From the NCBI GenBank assembly GCA_032622095.1, contig CP136062.1, positions 165,190,590-165,254,589 of the forward strand: a DNA stretch of 64,000 nucleotides, given 5' to 3'. Below are positions 45,416-57,229 of the stretch, one piece after another. Source of the stretch: Siphonodentalium dalli (Eukaryota > Mollusca > Scaphopoda > Gadilida > Siphonodentaliidae). Position 1 is the stretch's first letter, and each line of letters starts with the position of its first letter. Made by a program: the position numbers and the translations under genes. The notes beneath the pieces are model-generated. The model had not been told where the DNA came from and searched no databases. It was given only the letters and a program-made list of their open reading frames with translations.

Positions 45416-46528
45416 GGCAGATAACATTGCTGGTCACCAGAGGTAGAAAGGTACAGATCAATAGATTCAGGAGAATGAGTAATGAGATCATACCTGAGAA
45501 GTATTAGTCAGGTGCAGGCTACCCAGAACACGATGAATGAACCAAGGTCTCGGTAAAATCTATCATCCATTGATTTTATGTCGGTATTTGTTGCTCAAAG
45601 CTGATAGAAATTGGTTCTGATTATTTGGCACAAATTATTGGATTTCCTTTTGAAATGATTATCTCCATGCTGTGAAAATCAATGTGAATGTATCAGACCA
45701 TGATTAGAACTACGTTGTCACTTGTGTTTAAGGTCGTCCTCATGTGAGTTATTCTAATCGAGACATTCATGGCATTATTTTCAAAAGCAAATTTTTATAT
45801 ATTTATATTAGGATCTTGAAACTAATTTATAAATTGATCCATTGAAAAGCATGGCAACTCAATTGCATACATGTAAACAAACTTAACCTGTAGAGTCCGT
45901 ACAGGCATAGCCAGAGTGGATATTCATCCACTCAACCTGAATTAAGCATTCATGTACATGTAAATGTGTGATACTTGTATTTTTAATGGGGAAATCCTGC
46001 TACATGGTGTATCATACCTGTCAAAATGATGTCTATTTTCTTAATTTTCGCTCAAAAATAAGAATATTACATGATTGTCCATATACCAGTATGATAAAAA
46101 GTACTACATGTAGTAGATTTGAGACGTCCTTTACTATACCATCATACACATAATTACGGTACTAGTACATGTATTTACTAGTATAAGAAATCATTCTTTT
46201 TCTGATGCTTTTGGCTGTCACTGCCTTTATCAACAGTACAATGAACTAACATGATATACATGTACATGTATGCAACCAGCAGTGATGTACATGTACATAT
46301 ATGCAATCAGTGGCTTATAACACATACCGTAGAACTATGTGTCACATGTGTCAGGAATCAGCCTAGAGGTTTTGAATTGGGAGAGGCCATTTCTCCCTGT
46401 GTGGTTATTTAACAACGAGAAGTGGACTGTTATCAGGTAGAAGTAACAATGGATTCAATTGAACATCATTATAATCAATAAATATATGTATACTTTAAAC
46501 ATGCTGTTGGGACATACCAGTATACATG
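45416..46528. other. intron 1; fold-back fragment at 46376-46455
   Basis: Mostly unique. 46376-46455 (GAATTGGGAGAGGCCATTTC, GAAGTGGACTGTTATCA) matches the inverse of 41330-41400. TACATGTACATGTATGCAA repeats at 46260-46300. Confidence 0.55.
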
Positions 46529-46635
46529 TACAGTAATGCTCTAAGTAATCGCCTTCTTAACCACAGCAGAATTATGGGTAACTATAAATATGGCTTGTTG
46601 CCATTCATCGGAAAGCTCTCGGGGAGAGCTTTCCC
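46529..46635. mobile_element. mariner-type MITE, left half only
   Basis: TA then CAGTAATGCTCTAAGTAATC, CCACAGCAGAATTATGGGTA, ATGGCTTGTTGCCATTCATC and GAAAGCTCTC are present. The right arm is replaced by unrelated sequence containing CTCCC/GGGAG motifs. Confidence 0.85.
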
Positions 46636-46786
46636 ATCGACATAAATAGGGAGAAATGGCAAATGTTAGGGAGAATATGTCTCCCACGTTGCCCTGCAAG
46701 CTGGTTCCTGACAGGTGTAGTTCATTGCGTTGTTCTTTTGTGGAAGGTGGTGAATGCTGAATGCGAGTAACTCCTTTTATTTCTGC

Positions 46787-47773
46787 TTTGAGAATTTCAG
46801 TTTATATGAAATTCTGTTGTAATGCTCCACTTTGTTAAAAATGAAATAAAAAAGCGTATGATTCATTGTATGATTTGACATTTATAGATTTGATCCAGCG
46901 ATTAATTGTGCCTTTTTTGCTTTAACAATAATACTTCTGTTCTAAATTGGTTCTAAGTAGTTTATCAGAGAACTGATCTTGTGAGGATATAGAACACTGG
47001 CTTTATGTTTGGCTGTGCTTATTATTGCTAGTGAAGGAAATAATGAATTGGGGCTGCTTTTGATTCCTCCTTTGTGATGGAACATAAAAGAATACTACTG
47101 TTCGCTTTATGACCATTTTGTTCTCACGCAGTATAGTGGTTACAATTGATTGAACTTAATTCTCCACTAAAAGGATGCAAAATTACCTTAGATGCCTGGA
47201 AGTGGAGTTATAGCTGAGGATATCGTATCATAACTGGTGACAATAAAGACCTTTTCTACAGCATACATGTAACTATCAAAGCCAAGCCTGCTAGTAGTGT
47301 GTCTCATTTGTAGAATGAGTTCCTCAGAGGGTGTATTTAGTGATGCTACTAGTATCCCTAAAGCATCACCAAATTCACCCTCTGGGAACATCATTCTGCG
47401 TAGGCCTCAACTCAGTCAACTGTTATGGGAGACCTAGGATCAGATTGAAGTTCCCCAGTTGAAGTTGTTCACCCATTAGTCACCTCGATTATGCATATTA
47501 TCTTCTGCAAATTACACATGTAGGGGATATAGAAACTGAACAGAAGGGGAAAAAGTAACTAAAAACAATGTTAATTTGAGACTATATATTCAATTCTCCT
47601 TTTCCTGAAAGCTAGTATACTGTACTAGTAACTATTATTAATGAGAATTACAATTTCTATGTAAATTATATTGTAATGCTCCACTTTGTTGAAAATGAAA
47701 TAAAAAAGCATGTGATTCATTGTATGATTTGACAGTTATAGATTTTGTCCAGCGATTAATTGTGCCTTTTTTC
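46787..47773. repeat. direct repeat, ~135 bp, copies ~850 bp apart
   Basis: 46787-46920 and 47640-47773 share GTAATGCTCCACTTTGTT, AAAATGAAATAAAAAAGC, ATTCATTGTATGATTTGACA and CAGCGATTAATTGTGCCTTT with few differences. A half-copy of the GCAGAATGAGG MITE family lies between them. Confidence 0.9.
47275..47600. mobile_element. GCAGAATGAGG MITE, partial
   Basis: One hairpin at 47311-47400 (GAGGGTGTATTTAGTGATGC and its complement) is followed by the linker (AGACCTAGGATCAGATTGAA, CCCATTAGTCACCTCGATTA). The right hairpin and end are missing. Confidence 0.82.
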
Positions 47774-48908
47774 ATTATCTATAATATACATGTACATGTA
47801 TGTTCACTACCACTGTCATTGACCTTTCCTTCGGAACAACACTTTTGATTGTTCTAGTTGGTATGGTCGGAGGTACAATGTACATGTACTGTGATGATGT
47901 ACATGTATGGGTTAAACTTCCGACGATCGTGATTGGTCTCTCATGCTTATTCTACATGTAGTTTAATATCATAATATTGGAATTCCCATATGCCGGAAGG
48001 ACATTGTAGGATATGTTTTCGTACATGAATAAACAATTAAATCTCATTGTTTCCTAGCAAAACGACAGCAGGTTTATGCACAATGGGACAAACGATAGCG
48101 ATGCATGGATCCATTTACGTTTATGCACACTCAGATGTTTCATGGGCTTCACGCTGGGAAAAGGAGGACACACCCCTGCAAACAAATCTCACACAGAGCT
48201 ACAAATTCCCAGAGATTAGCGCTCATGTCACATTCAATTCCTCTATTCATTGAGTTACTGTTTCTCACTATCTAAAAAAAACCTGTTAATATTCATAGTC
48301 TTGATGATATGGGAAAGAATTCAATGAAGCCAAATCGTGATGCATGTTTACGTGTAACTCCCATAATTATTTCTGTATCTGTCTGAACAGGTTCAAACCA
48401 TTGAATTTTGCATTTTAAGGCCATAATACCAGTACATAATTGAAGAAAGACTAGAATTTCTTAATGCGTCAATTTACCAGTATCTAATGCTAGTGTCGTG
48501 CAGTGGGGTATAAAAACGTAGAAATGCAATGTGATCAAATGCAGCATGATCAACAATAAACGTTATTGCTTGTGTTATTTTTCTAAAGGTAATGCACACC
48601 AGAAGTGTTGTTGAATATAAATAGTGCAAAGTCATATTTTAATTTAGAAGAGGAATTATGTGTTGTAATATAACGCCCAATCTTGTTTAGAAATTCATTG
48701 GGCCATTCAGTCCATTTGTACCCTGTATCTCTTCTCTATAAAATATCTCCTATCTTGTTTTGTGAAAACACATAAATCTGATATGGTACTGTACTTTTAA
48801 GTTTAAAATAACATTTAATGTACACCGAGTTTGAATGATATCAGTGTGGTCACATCTCAACATGGATTACTGTACCAGTATAATGTAGACACTACAGTTA
48901 ATACAGAC
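47774..48908. other. intron 1, no gene
   Basis: Unique-looking sequence with several TGTACATG words. The 68-codon frame at 48047-48253 has no family resemblance or splice sites. Confidence 0.5.
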
Positions 48909-49062
48909 CTATAGTAATGCCCTAAATAATCGACTCCTTAACCACAGGAAAATTATGGGTAACTTTTCAGGATTTAGTCGCAAATATAGCATGTTGCCAT
49001 TGTCAAAAGTTACCCATAATTCTCCTGTGGTTAAGGGGTTGGTTATTTAGGGCATTACTGTA
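48909..49062. mobile_element. mariner-type MITE, short copy
   Basis: AGTAATGCCCTAAATAATCG and GGGCATTACTG followed by TA. The arms pair through CCACAG-A-AATTATGGGTAA. The central hairpin is mostly deleted, leaving about 150 bp. Confidence 0.88.
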
Positions 49063-49494
49063 GACTCGGATTTAAGTTCCCAGATGTGAAGATGGTGATG
49101 TGCTCTCATTAGTCACCTTGATTATGCATTGTGTCGTTTGCCAATTTGGGGATATTGAGAAACTAAACTGGAAAAGAAAAAGAAACTAAAAAAGTAGTTA
49201 ATTTGGTAATAAATAGAAGATACCTGCATGAATTTGAGTGAATACCATAATTATTTCATGAGTGACTGAGTGACTGGGTAGTGGAAATAAAAATTTTCAA
49301 CAAGCGACCTGAAAATTGATATTTCCAATGTTAGTCACAAATGAGGTCCCCGGAGGGTGAATTTGATGATGATAGCCTGTTGTGCAGGGCAGCGTAACTA
49401 AATTCACCCTCTGGGGACCTCATTCTGCAAATGACCAGCACCATATTTTGAGGCCTGACTACATGTACATGTAATATGTCTGTCATAGCCTCAT
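49063..49494. mobile_element. GCAGAATGAGG MITE, fragments
   Basis: 49080-49200 matches the linker of the family (GTCACCTTGATTATGCATT, GGGGATATTGAGAAACT). 49342-49432 is one full hairpin, with the right end CTCATTCTGCAAATGAC. The arrangement is rearranged relative to intact copies. Confidence 0.7.
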
Positions 49495-49675
49495 ACTCTA
49501 AGGTGCCTAATAATCGTGATGGCCTATTAATAGCGATGGGTGGGATTTTTTGGGTAAAATTAATAATAGTGATGGCTACATTGTATTTCACTCTTTGCAA
49601 AATAATAGTGATCGTAGGAAATTTTCTCCAAAAATAATAATAGTGTCGACACTATTATTTGGCACCTAGCTGAGT
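49495..49675. mobile_element. AATAATMGTGATGG MITE, copy 2
   Basis: Ends ACTCTAAGGTGCCTAATAAT and ATTATTTGGCACCTAGCTGAGT. The same TAATAGTGATGG interior repeats occur as in copy 1 at 44.3 kb. Confidence 0.87.
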
Positions 49676-50286
49676 GTAGGATAGCTGATTTCTTATTCTG
49701 ACACTGAAGAAGAAGCTTGGGTCTAGCTTACAATACTGCATGTAATTCACATTGACATGTTATGTAATCTGATAATGGGTCATTATTGTAACCTCCCAAA
49801 TTCCCATAAATACTGTTACACAGGCCTTACATAATAACGTCTAGTAAACCTCAGGCCACCCATCTGCATTCACGCTGGTAAGGTCAAAACACCCGATTTA
49901 CTGATACACTGGTGTTATTGTCAATAAGAGGTATGTTTGGCTTGGGGCGATAATCGAAGAAAACTATTCATCTGCGTGACGTCTTCATTATCCAAGTGTC
50001 ATCGGATCAGTTGTCGGAAGAATGTGTGTGTCGAATCATGAAACACACTTAGAAAGCATCTCGAATCGATAGGTTCTGATCCAATAAGTGATGAGGAGAT
50101 CTCTGTGTCGAGCTTTCAAATGTCTTGGTTCTGATATTGCTTCCTTTTGGCTAAATATAGGAATACGATGCCCCACAACATCTCTCTCTGTTTACAATAA
50201 TGAGTTCTCTTCTTTGTTGCTTCGGGCTTATACTCCTGTTGACTTCTATTTGTCCCCAAATTATTGGGATACAGTACCTGCACATG
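49676..50286. other. intron 1, no gene
   Basis: Unique-looking sequence. A 68-codon frame at 50088-50294 runs into a MITE and is not supported. Confidence 0.5.
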
Positions 50287-50541
50287 TACAGTAATGCCCT
50301 AAGTAATCCACTCCTTAACCACAGCAGAATTATGGGTAACTTTTCAGGATTTTAGGGCATTACTGTATAGGCTCCTTATTATTCAGATGACAGAACGATC
50401 AGATACACGGAAATAATCCCACCCAATTGGGCCAAATGTAAATACCAATCAACCTGAATATTGTGTGTCCTATATGGGCTGACATCACATCTCCAAACAT
50501 TGGCAAAATATGGAAAGGTGGCCAAGAGCCACCCCACCCTC
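50287..50541. repeat. 77-bp mariner MITE plus 173-bp flank, inverted copy at 57 kb
   Basis: The element at 50289-50365 is a 77-bp internally deleted CAGTAATGCC MITE between TA sites. The following sequence to about 50541 (ATTATTCAGATGACAGAACG, AACCTGAATATTGTGTGTCC, CAAACATTGGCAAAATATGG) recurs inverted at 56978-57150 together with the same 77-bp deletion form. Confidence 0.9.
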
Positions 50542-50655
50542 TCCTCAGTGAGAGCTTTCCGATGAATGGCAACAAGCCATATTTCCGACTAAATCCTGAA
50601 AAGTTACCCATTATTTTGCTCTGGTTAAGGAGTCAATTACTTATGGCATTACTTA
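50542..50655. mobile_element. mariner-type MITE, right half only
   Basis: AGTGAGAGCTTTCCGATGAA through GGTTAAGGAGTCAATTACTT and GGCATTACT. It abuts the inverted 250-bp segment, suggesting that segment inserted into or replaced the left half. Confidence 0.8.
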
Positions 50656-50705
50656 TATGGGTGGATCATAAGGATTTTGTACTGTTGTATTAAAGATACT
50701 GGTAG

Positions 50706-50729
50706 GGTCTCTCTCTCTCTCTCTCTCTT
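50706..50729. repeat. (TC)n microsatellite
   Basis: About twelve TC dinucleotides. Confidence 0.95.
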
Positions 50730-50775
50730 CCTGGACAACTATGCATTTAACAAGAAAAACACAAATATTTAAATG

Positions 50776-53700
50776 CCTCATTAGCTCAACTTTACTTTGT
50801 AAAGTTTGAGCTATTGCCATGGCTTTGTCGTCCGTCGTCCGTGTGTGCGTGTGTACGGGCGGCGTCAACAATAGAGGCTACAGGTCGTACCTTTGATCGG
50901 ATCATTATAAAATTTGTCATAGCTGTTGACATCAACATTTGTACCGGAATGATTCATTTTGGGGTCATACGGAAAAAAAACATGGCCGCCAGTGGCCATC
51001 TTAGATTTCAAAATTCAATCCATTAGCACGGGCTACAGGCCGTACTGTTCATCTGATCGTCATGAAATTTGTCATGGATGTTAATATTGACATGTAGATG
51101 GGAACGAGTAATTTTGAGGTCATTCGGCCAAAAAACATGGCCGCCAGCAGCCATCTTCGATTTTACTCTTTGCATGACTAAATCCTTTAGCACGGGCTAC
51201 AGGTCGTACCTTTAGTCAGATCGTCATAAAATTTGTCATGGATGTAAACAATGACATGTAGATGGGAACGAGTCATTAGCTCAACTTTACTTTGTAAAGT
51301 TTGAGCTATTGCCATGGCTTTGTCGTCCGTCGTCTGTGTGTGCGTGTGTGCGTGTATGCGTGTGTGCGTGTGTACGGGCGGCGTCAACAATAGAGGCTAC
51401 AGGACGTACCTTTGATCGGATCATTATGAAATTTGTCATAGCTGTTGACATCAACATTTGTACCGGAATGATTCATTTTGGGGTCATACGGAAAAAAAAC
51501 ATGGCCGCCAGTGGCCATCTTAGATTTCAAAATTCAATCCATTAGCACGGGCTACAGGCCGTACTGTTCATCTGATCGTCATGAAATTTTTTATGGATGT
51601 TAATATTGACATGTAGATGGGAACGAGTAATTTTGAGGTCATTCGGCCAAAAAACATGGCCGCCAGCAGCCATCTTCGATTTTACTCTTTGCATGACTAA
51701 ATCCTTTAGCACGGGCTACAGGTCGTACCTTTAGTCAGACTGTCATAAAATTTGTCATGGATGTTAACAATGACATGTAGATGGGAACGAGTCATTTTTG
51801 GGTTATTCGGGCAAAAAACATGGCCGCCAGCAGCCATCTTGGATTTTAATCTTTGTATGACTAAATCCTTTGGCACGGGCTACAGGTCGTACCTTTAGTC
51901 TGATAATCATGAAATTTATCATGGCTGTTGAAATTGGAATGTAGATGGGAACGAGTCATTTTGGGGTCATTCAGACAAAAAACATGGCCGCCAGTGGCCA
52001 TCTTTGTTTTCAAAATTCAATCCATTAGCACGGGCCACAGGTCGCACTGTTCGTCTGATCATCATGAAATTTGTCATGGATGTTAATATTGACATGTAGA
52101 TGGGAACGAGTAATTTTGGGGTCATTCGGCCCAAAAACATGGCCGCCAGCAGCCATCTTGGATTTTACTCTTTGTATGACTAAATTCTTTAGCACGGGCT
52201 ACAGGTCGTACCTTTAGTCTGATCATCATAAAATTTGTCATGGATGTTAACAATGACATGTAGATGGGAACGAGTCATTTTGGGGTCAATCGGTCAAAAA
52301 ACATGGCCGCCAGCAGCCGTCTTGGATTTTACTCTTTGCATGACTAAATCCTTTAGCACGGGCTACAGGTCCTACTTTTAGACTGATCATCATAAAATTT
52401 GTCATGGCTGTTGATATTGGAATGTAGATGGGAACGAGTCATTTTGGGGTCATTCGGACAAAAAACATGGCCGCCAGCGGCCATCTTGGATTTCAAAATT
52501 TAATCCATTAGCACGGGCCACAGGTCGTACTGATTGTCTGATCATCATGAAATTTGTCATGGATGATAATATTTACATGTAGATGGGAACGAGTAATTTT
52601 GGGGTCATTCGGCCAAAAATCATGGCCACCAGCAGCCATCTTAGATTTTACTCTTTGTATGACTAAATTCTTTATCACGGGCTGCAGGTCGTACCTTTAG
52701 TCTGATCATCATAAAATTTATCATGGATGTTAACAATGACATGTAGATGGGAACGAGTAATTTTGGGGTCAATCGGCCAAAAAACATGTTTGCCAGCAGC
52801 CATCTTGGATTTTACTCTTTGTATGACTAAATCCTTTAGCACGGGCTACAGGTTGTATCTTTAGTCTGATCATCATAAAAATTTTCATGAATGTTAATAA
52901 TGACATGTAGATGGGAACGAGTCATTTTGGGGTCATTCGGCCAAAAAAGATGGCCGCCAGCAGCCATCTTGGATTTTACTCTTTGTATGACTAAATCCTT
53001 TAGCACGGGCTACAGGTCGTACCTTTAGTCTGATCATCATAAAAATTTTCATGGCTGTTGAAATTGGAATGTAAATGGGAACGAGTCATTTTGGGGTCAT
53101 TCAGACAAAAAACATGGCCGCCAGCGGCCATCTTGGATTTCAAAATTTAATCCATTAGCACGGGCCACAGGTCGTACTATTCGTCTGATCATCATGAAAT
53201 TTGTCCTGGATGTTAATATTGAAATGTAGATGGGAACGAGTAATTTTGGGGTCATTTGGCGAAAAAACGTGGCCGCCAGCAGCCATCTTGGATTTTACTC
53301 TTTGTATGACTAAATTCTTTAGCACGGGCTACAGGTCGTACCTTTAGTCTGATCATCATAAAATTTGTCATGGATGTTAACAATGACATGTAGATTGGAA
53401 CGAGTCATTTTGGGGTCAATCGGCCAAAAAACATGGCCGCCAGCAGCCATCTTGGATTTTACTCTTTGTATGACTAAATTCTTTAGCATGGGCTCCAGGT
53501 CGTACCTTTAGTCTGATCGTCATAAAATTTGTCATTGATGTTAACGATGACATGTAGATGGGAACGACTCATTTTGGGGTCATTCGGCCGAAAACATGGC
53601 CGCCAGCAGCCATCTTGGATTTTACTTTTCTCTTCATGTCTATAAACTAGTATTAGACATTCAACTTTCCACATTCCTAATCGCTCCATTGACTGTAATA

Positions 53701-55232
53701 TATTAAATTATTCCCTTTCCAAGTTGAGCTACAGTGTCATTGACACTTTCATTTTTGGGTTATTCGGGCAAAAAACATGGCCGCCAGCAGCCATCTTGGA
53801 TTTTACTCTTTGTATGACTAAATCCTTTAGCACGGGCTACAGGTCGTACCTTTAGTCTGATAATCATGAAATTTATCATGTCTGTTGAAATTGGAATGTA
53901 GATGGGAACGAGTCATTTTGGGGTCATTCGGACAAAAAACATGGCCGCCAGTGGCCATCTTTGTTTTCAAAATTCAATCCATTAGCACGGGCCACAGGTC
54001 GCACTGTTCGTCTGATCATCATGAAATTTGTCATGGATGTTAATATTGACATGTAGATGGGAACGAGTAATTTTGGGGTCATTCGGCCCAAAAACATGGC
54101 CGCCAGCAGCCATCTTGGATTTTACTCTTTGTATGACTAAATTCTTTAGCACGGGCTACAGGTCGTACCTTTAGTCTGATCATCATAAAATTTGTCATGG
54201 ATGTTAACAATGACATGTAGATTGGAACGAGTCATTTTGGGGTCAATCGGCCAAAAAAGATGGCCGCCAGCAGCCGTCTTGGATTTTACTCTTTGCATGA
54301 CTAAATCCTTTAGCACGGGCTACAGGTCCTACTTTTAGTCTGATCATCATAAAATTTGTCATGGCTGTTGATATTGGAATGTAGATGGGAACGAGTCATT
54401 TTGGGGTCATTCGGACAAAAAACATGGCCGCCAGCGGCCATCTTGGATTTCAAAATTTAATCCATTAGCACGGGCCACAGGTCGTACTGATTGTCTGATC
54501 ATCATGAAATTTGTCATGGATGATAATATTTACATGTAGATGGGAACGAGTAATTTTGGGGTCATTCGGCCAAAAAACATGGCCACCAGCAGCCATCTTA
54601 GATTTTACTCTTTGTATGACTAAATTCTTTATCACGGGCTGCAGGTCGTACCTTTAGTCTGATCATCATAAAATTTGTCATGGATGTTAACAATGACATG
54701 TAGATGGGAACGAGTAATTTTGGGGTCAATCGGCCAAAAAACATGGTCGCCAGCAGCCATCTTGGATTTTACTCTTTGTATGACTAAATTCTTTAGCACG
54801 GGCTACAGGTTGTATCTTTAGTCTGATCATCATAAAAATTTTCATGAATGTTAATAATGACATGCAGATGGGAACGAGTCATTTTGGGGTCATTCGGCCA
54901 AAAAAGATGGCCGCCAGTAGCCATCTTGGATTTTACTCTTTGTATGACTAAATCCTTTAGCATGGGCTACAGGTCGTACCTTTAGTCTGATCGGCATAAA
55001 ATTTGTCATTGATGTTAACGATGACATGTAGATGGGAACGACTCATTTTGGGGTCATTCGGCCGAAAACATGGCCGCCAGCAGCCATCTTGGATTTTACT
55101 TCTCTCTTCATGTCTATAAACTAGTATTAGACATTCAACTTTCCACATTCCTAATCGCTCCATTGACTGTAATATATTAAATTATTCCATTTCCAAGTTG
55201 AGCTACAGTGTCATTGACACTTTCATTTAGTA
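50776..55232. repeat. 4.4-kb tandem array with 155/164-bp units, Helentron/pearl-like
   Basis: A 30-bp hairpin AGCTCAACTTTAC...AGTTTGAGCT (50783) and a GTCCGTCGTCCGTGTGTGCG microsatellite open the array. They recur at 51278, so a truncated first element precedes a longer one. Units carry CATGGCCGCCAGCAGCCATC and GCACGGGCTACAGGTCGTAC. Landmark spacing repeats 155, 164, 164 bp. The arrays end with CCAAGTTGAGCTACAGTG and a hairpin AGTGTCATTGACACT, once at 53.73 kb and again at 55.22 kb. The terminal AAGTTGAGCTA inverts the opening TAGCTCAACTT. Non-coding. Confidence 0.92.
53748..55232. repeat. second block of the array, shortened duplicate of 51.79-53.75 kb
   Basis: It begins inside a unit (TTTTTGGGTTATTCGGGCAA, as at 51796) right after the first block's 3' end. 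It repeats the same unit order with one set of three units fewer (nine units against twelve). Matching private variants, such as CAGGTTGTATCTTTAGTC and GCCGAAAACATGG, confirm a duplication. Confidence 0.85.
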
Positions 55233-55299
55233 GTATTATCAAGAAACACTTGAGAATCATCTGATGTTATACATGTACATACAGGTATTTGACTTAAAA

Positions 55300-56086
55300 A
55301 AGCAAGCTTGCAAATAATGTATCTTGTCATTTGCAGAATAAGGCTCAGTGGGCTAGCATCACCAAATTAACCCTCTGGGGACCTCATTCTGCTCAGGCTT
55401 TATCTTCTGGGAAGTACTTATCTTTAGACTCAAATTAACATTGTATTAGTTACTTTTTCCCTTCTGGGAAGTTTCTATACCCCATCATTTGCAGAAGATA
55501 AAATGCATAATCAAGGTGACTAATGGGGGAAAATCATCAACTTCAACTGGGAAACTTCAATCTGATCCTACAGCTATGCTCTAATTAATTGACCCTCCTT
55601 ATTACCGCTGTACTCGACTGCTGTCAACTGTGGCCGATGGCGGTACAACCTCACGTTTGTGGCCATGGCTGCTTTCTTTGCGGTTAAGGATTTGAGGATC
55701 GCAGTTGACCGCTCTCCCATAGTAGTTGATGCCTTTAAAGCAGAGGGTGAATTATTAAATTCACCCTTTGATCTGGGGGAGCTCTATCTTCTTTATAAAT
55801 AGGCCTCATCTTCTGGGAAGTATCTATACATCTCAAATTAACATTGTTTTTAGTTACTTTTTCCATTCTGGGAAGTTTCTATATCCCCAAATTTTCAGAA
55901 GATTAACTGTATTATCATAAATTTTAACTGGGGAACTTCAATCTGATCCTAAGTCTGCCATTGCAATTGAGGACTAAGCAGAATGAGGTTCCCAGAGGGT
56001 TAATTTGGTTATGCTAACCTAGACATCTGGGGACCTCATTCTGCAAATGACAGACATACTATTTGCAGACTTGCAAGCAAACACCT
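55300..56086. mobile_element. GCAGAATGAGG MITE, long copy
   Basis: AAGCTTGCAAATAATG... TCATTTGCAGAATAAGG at the left and CTCATTCTGCAAATGACAGA ... TTTGCAGACTTGCAAGC at the right. The hairpins are eroded. Linkers with AGGCCTCATCTTCTGGGAAG occur twice. A ~190-bp unrelated stretch (55575-55765) with CGCTGTACTCGACTGCTGTC sits inside. Confidence 0.8.
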
Positions 56087-56977
56087 GCTAACACATTGCA
56101 ATTCTCACCTTATCTCTGAAATTAAACTTTAAGGTTAGTTAAACAGAAAGTGTATGTTAACAAGCTGATCAGCACGCCATGTAATAACTGTATTCTCTCT
56201 CATCTTTATCTCCAGTGGGATCTAAGATAATTACATGCAATTTGTGAACTCTTTTTTGCTGCGCTTCACAAATTTTTCCAATAATTTGTTGTCAGAAATA
56301 TGGTTTGACAAGCAGAAGCCAAATGCAATATGTATTAACTGACCCTGGATCGCCAGATGCTCTCAAAATTATCCACACAAACCGAACAGCTAACTTAACA
56401 TGGCAGTTTTTATGTTTTCATCTTTGATAATCTTAAATTATTTCTGATCTTATCGACACATTTTTTCTTAGGCATATTGATTATCTTTCAAAGCTGATGA
56501 TAGCTATTTTTGTTCCAAGGGATTCCATTCCCAGTTGCCTGTAATCTAATCACCTCCACTTTGATGAGCTATTGAGGAAAGTATATCACGCTAGGCTGTT
56601 TTTATTTTTGCAGATGTTGTCTTTCTCCAAGGATCAGTAAGCATGCAAATACATGTACATAGACAGAACATAACATGCATCTTAATCGAGAATCTTTTAT
56701 GTATGAGTTGCAGACATTGCACAGATATATATTTCACGAAAGCGAATGTCACCACAATTGATGCTATAACTACCTATATTGTGATTTAAGTCTTGATGTA
56801 AAACCGGTAATTATTTGAGCATCGCCTGGAGCAGATTTTTTATGCCATGTACATGTAGTTCCAGGTTTTATTCAGAATTCCCCTTGTGGTATACAACAAT
56901 ATGTATTTCAATGCTGGGATTACATGTGCCTCGCTTTAACATGTGTTGAATAAATTGAATTACTGGATATAAGAACA
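56087..56977. other. intron 1, no gene
   Basis: Unique-looking AT-rich sequence. Confidence 0.5.
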
Positions 56978-57229
56978 GGAGGAGAGGGTGGAGTGGCTCT
57001 TGGCCACCTTTCCATATTTTGCCAATGTTTGGAGATGTGATGTCAGCCCATACAGGACACCCAATATTCAGGTTGATTGGTATTTACATTTGGGTGGGAT
57101 TGTTTCCGTGTATCTGATCGTTATGTCATCTGAATAATAAGGAGCCTATACAGTAATGCCCTAAAATCCTGAAAAGTTACCCATAATTCTGCTGTGGTTA
57201 AGGAGTGGATTATTTAGGGCATTACTGTA
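56978..57229. repeat. inverted copy of 50287-50541, with 77-bp MITE
   Basis: GGAGAGGGTGGAGTGGCTCT through AATAATAAGGAGCCTA is the complement of 50369-50541. It is followed by TA and a 77-bp CAGTAATGCC MITE (57151-57227) with the same internal deletion. Confidence 0.92.

Noticed and set aside
50653-55163. Short frames within the 4.4-kb array (for example 50814-51026, 51309-51545, 53483-53689 and 54957-55163)
   Set aside because: Near-identical frames recur because the DNA is repeated; they are broken by unit boundaries and resemble no protein.
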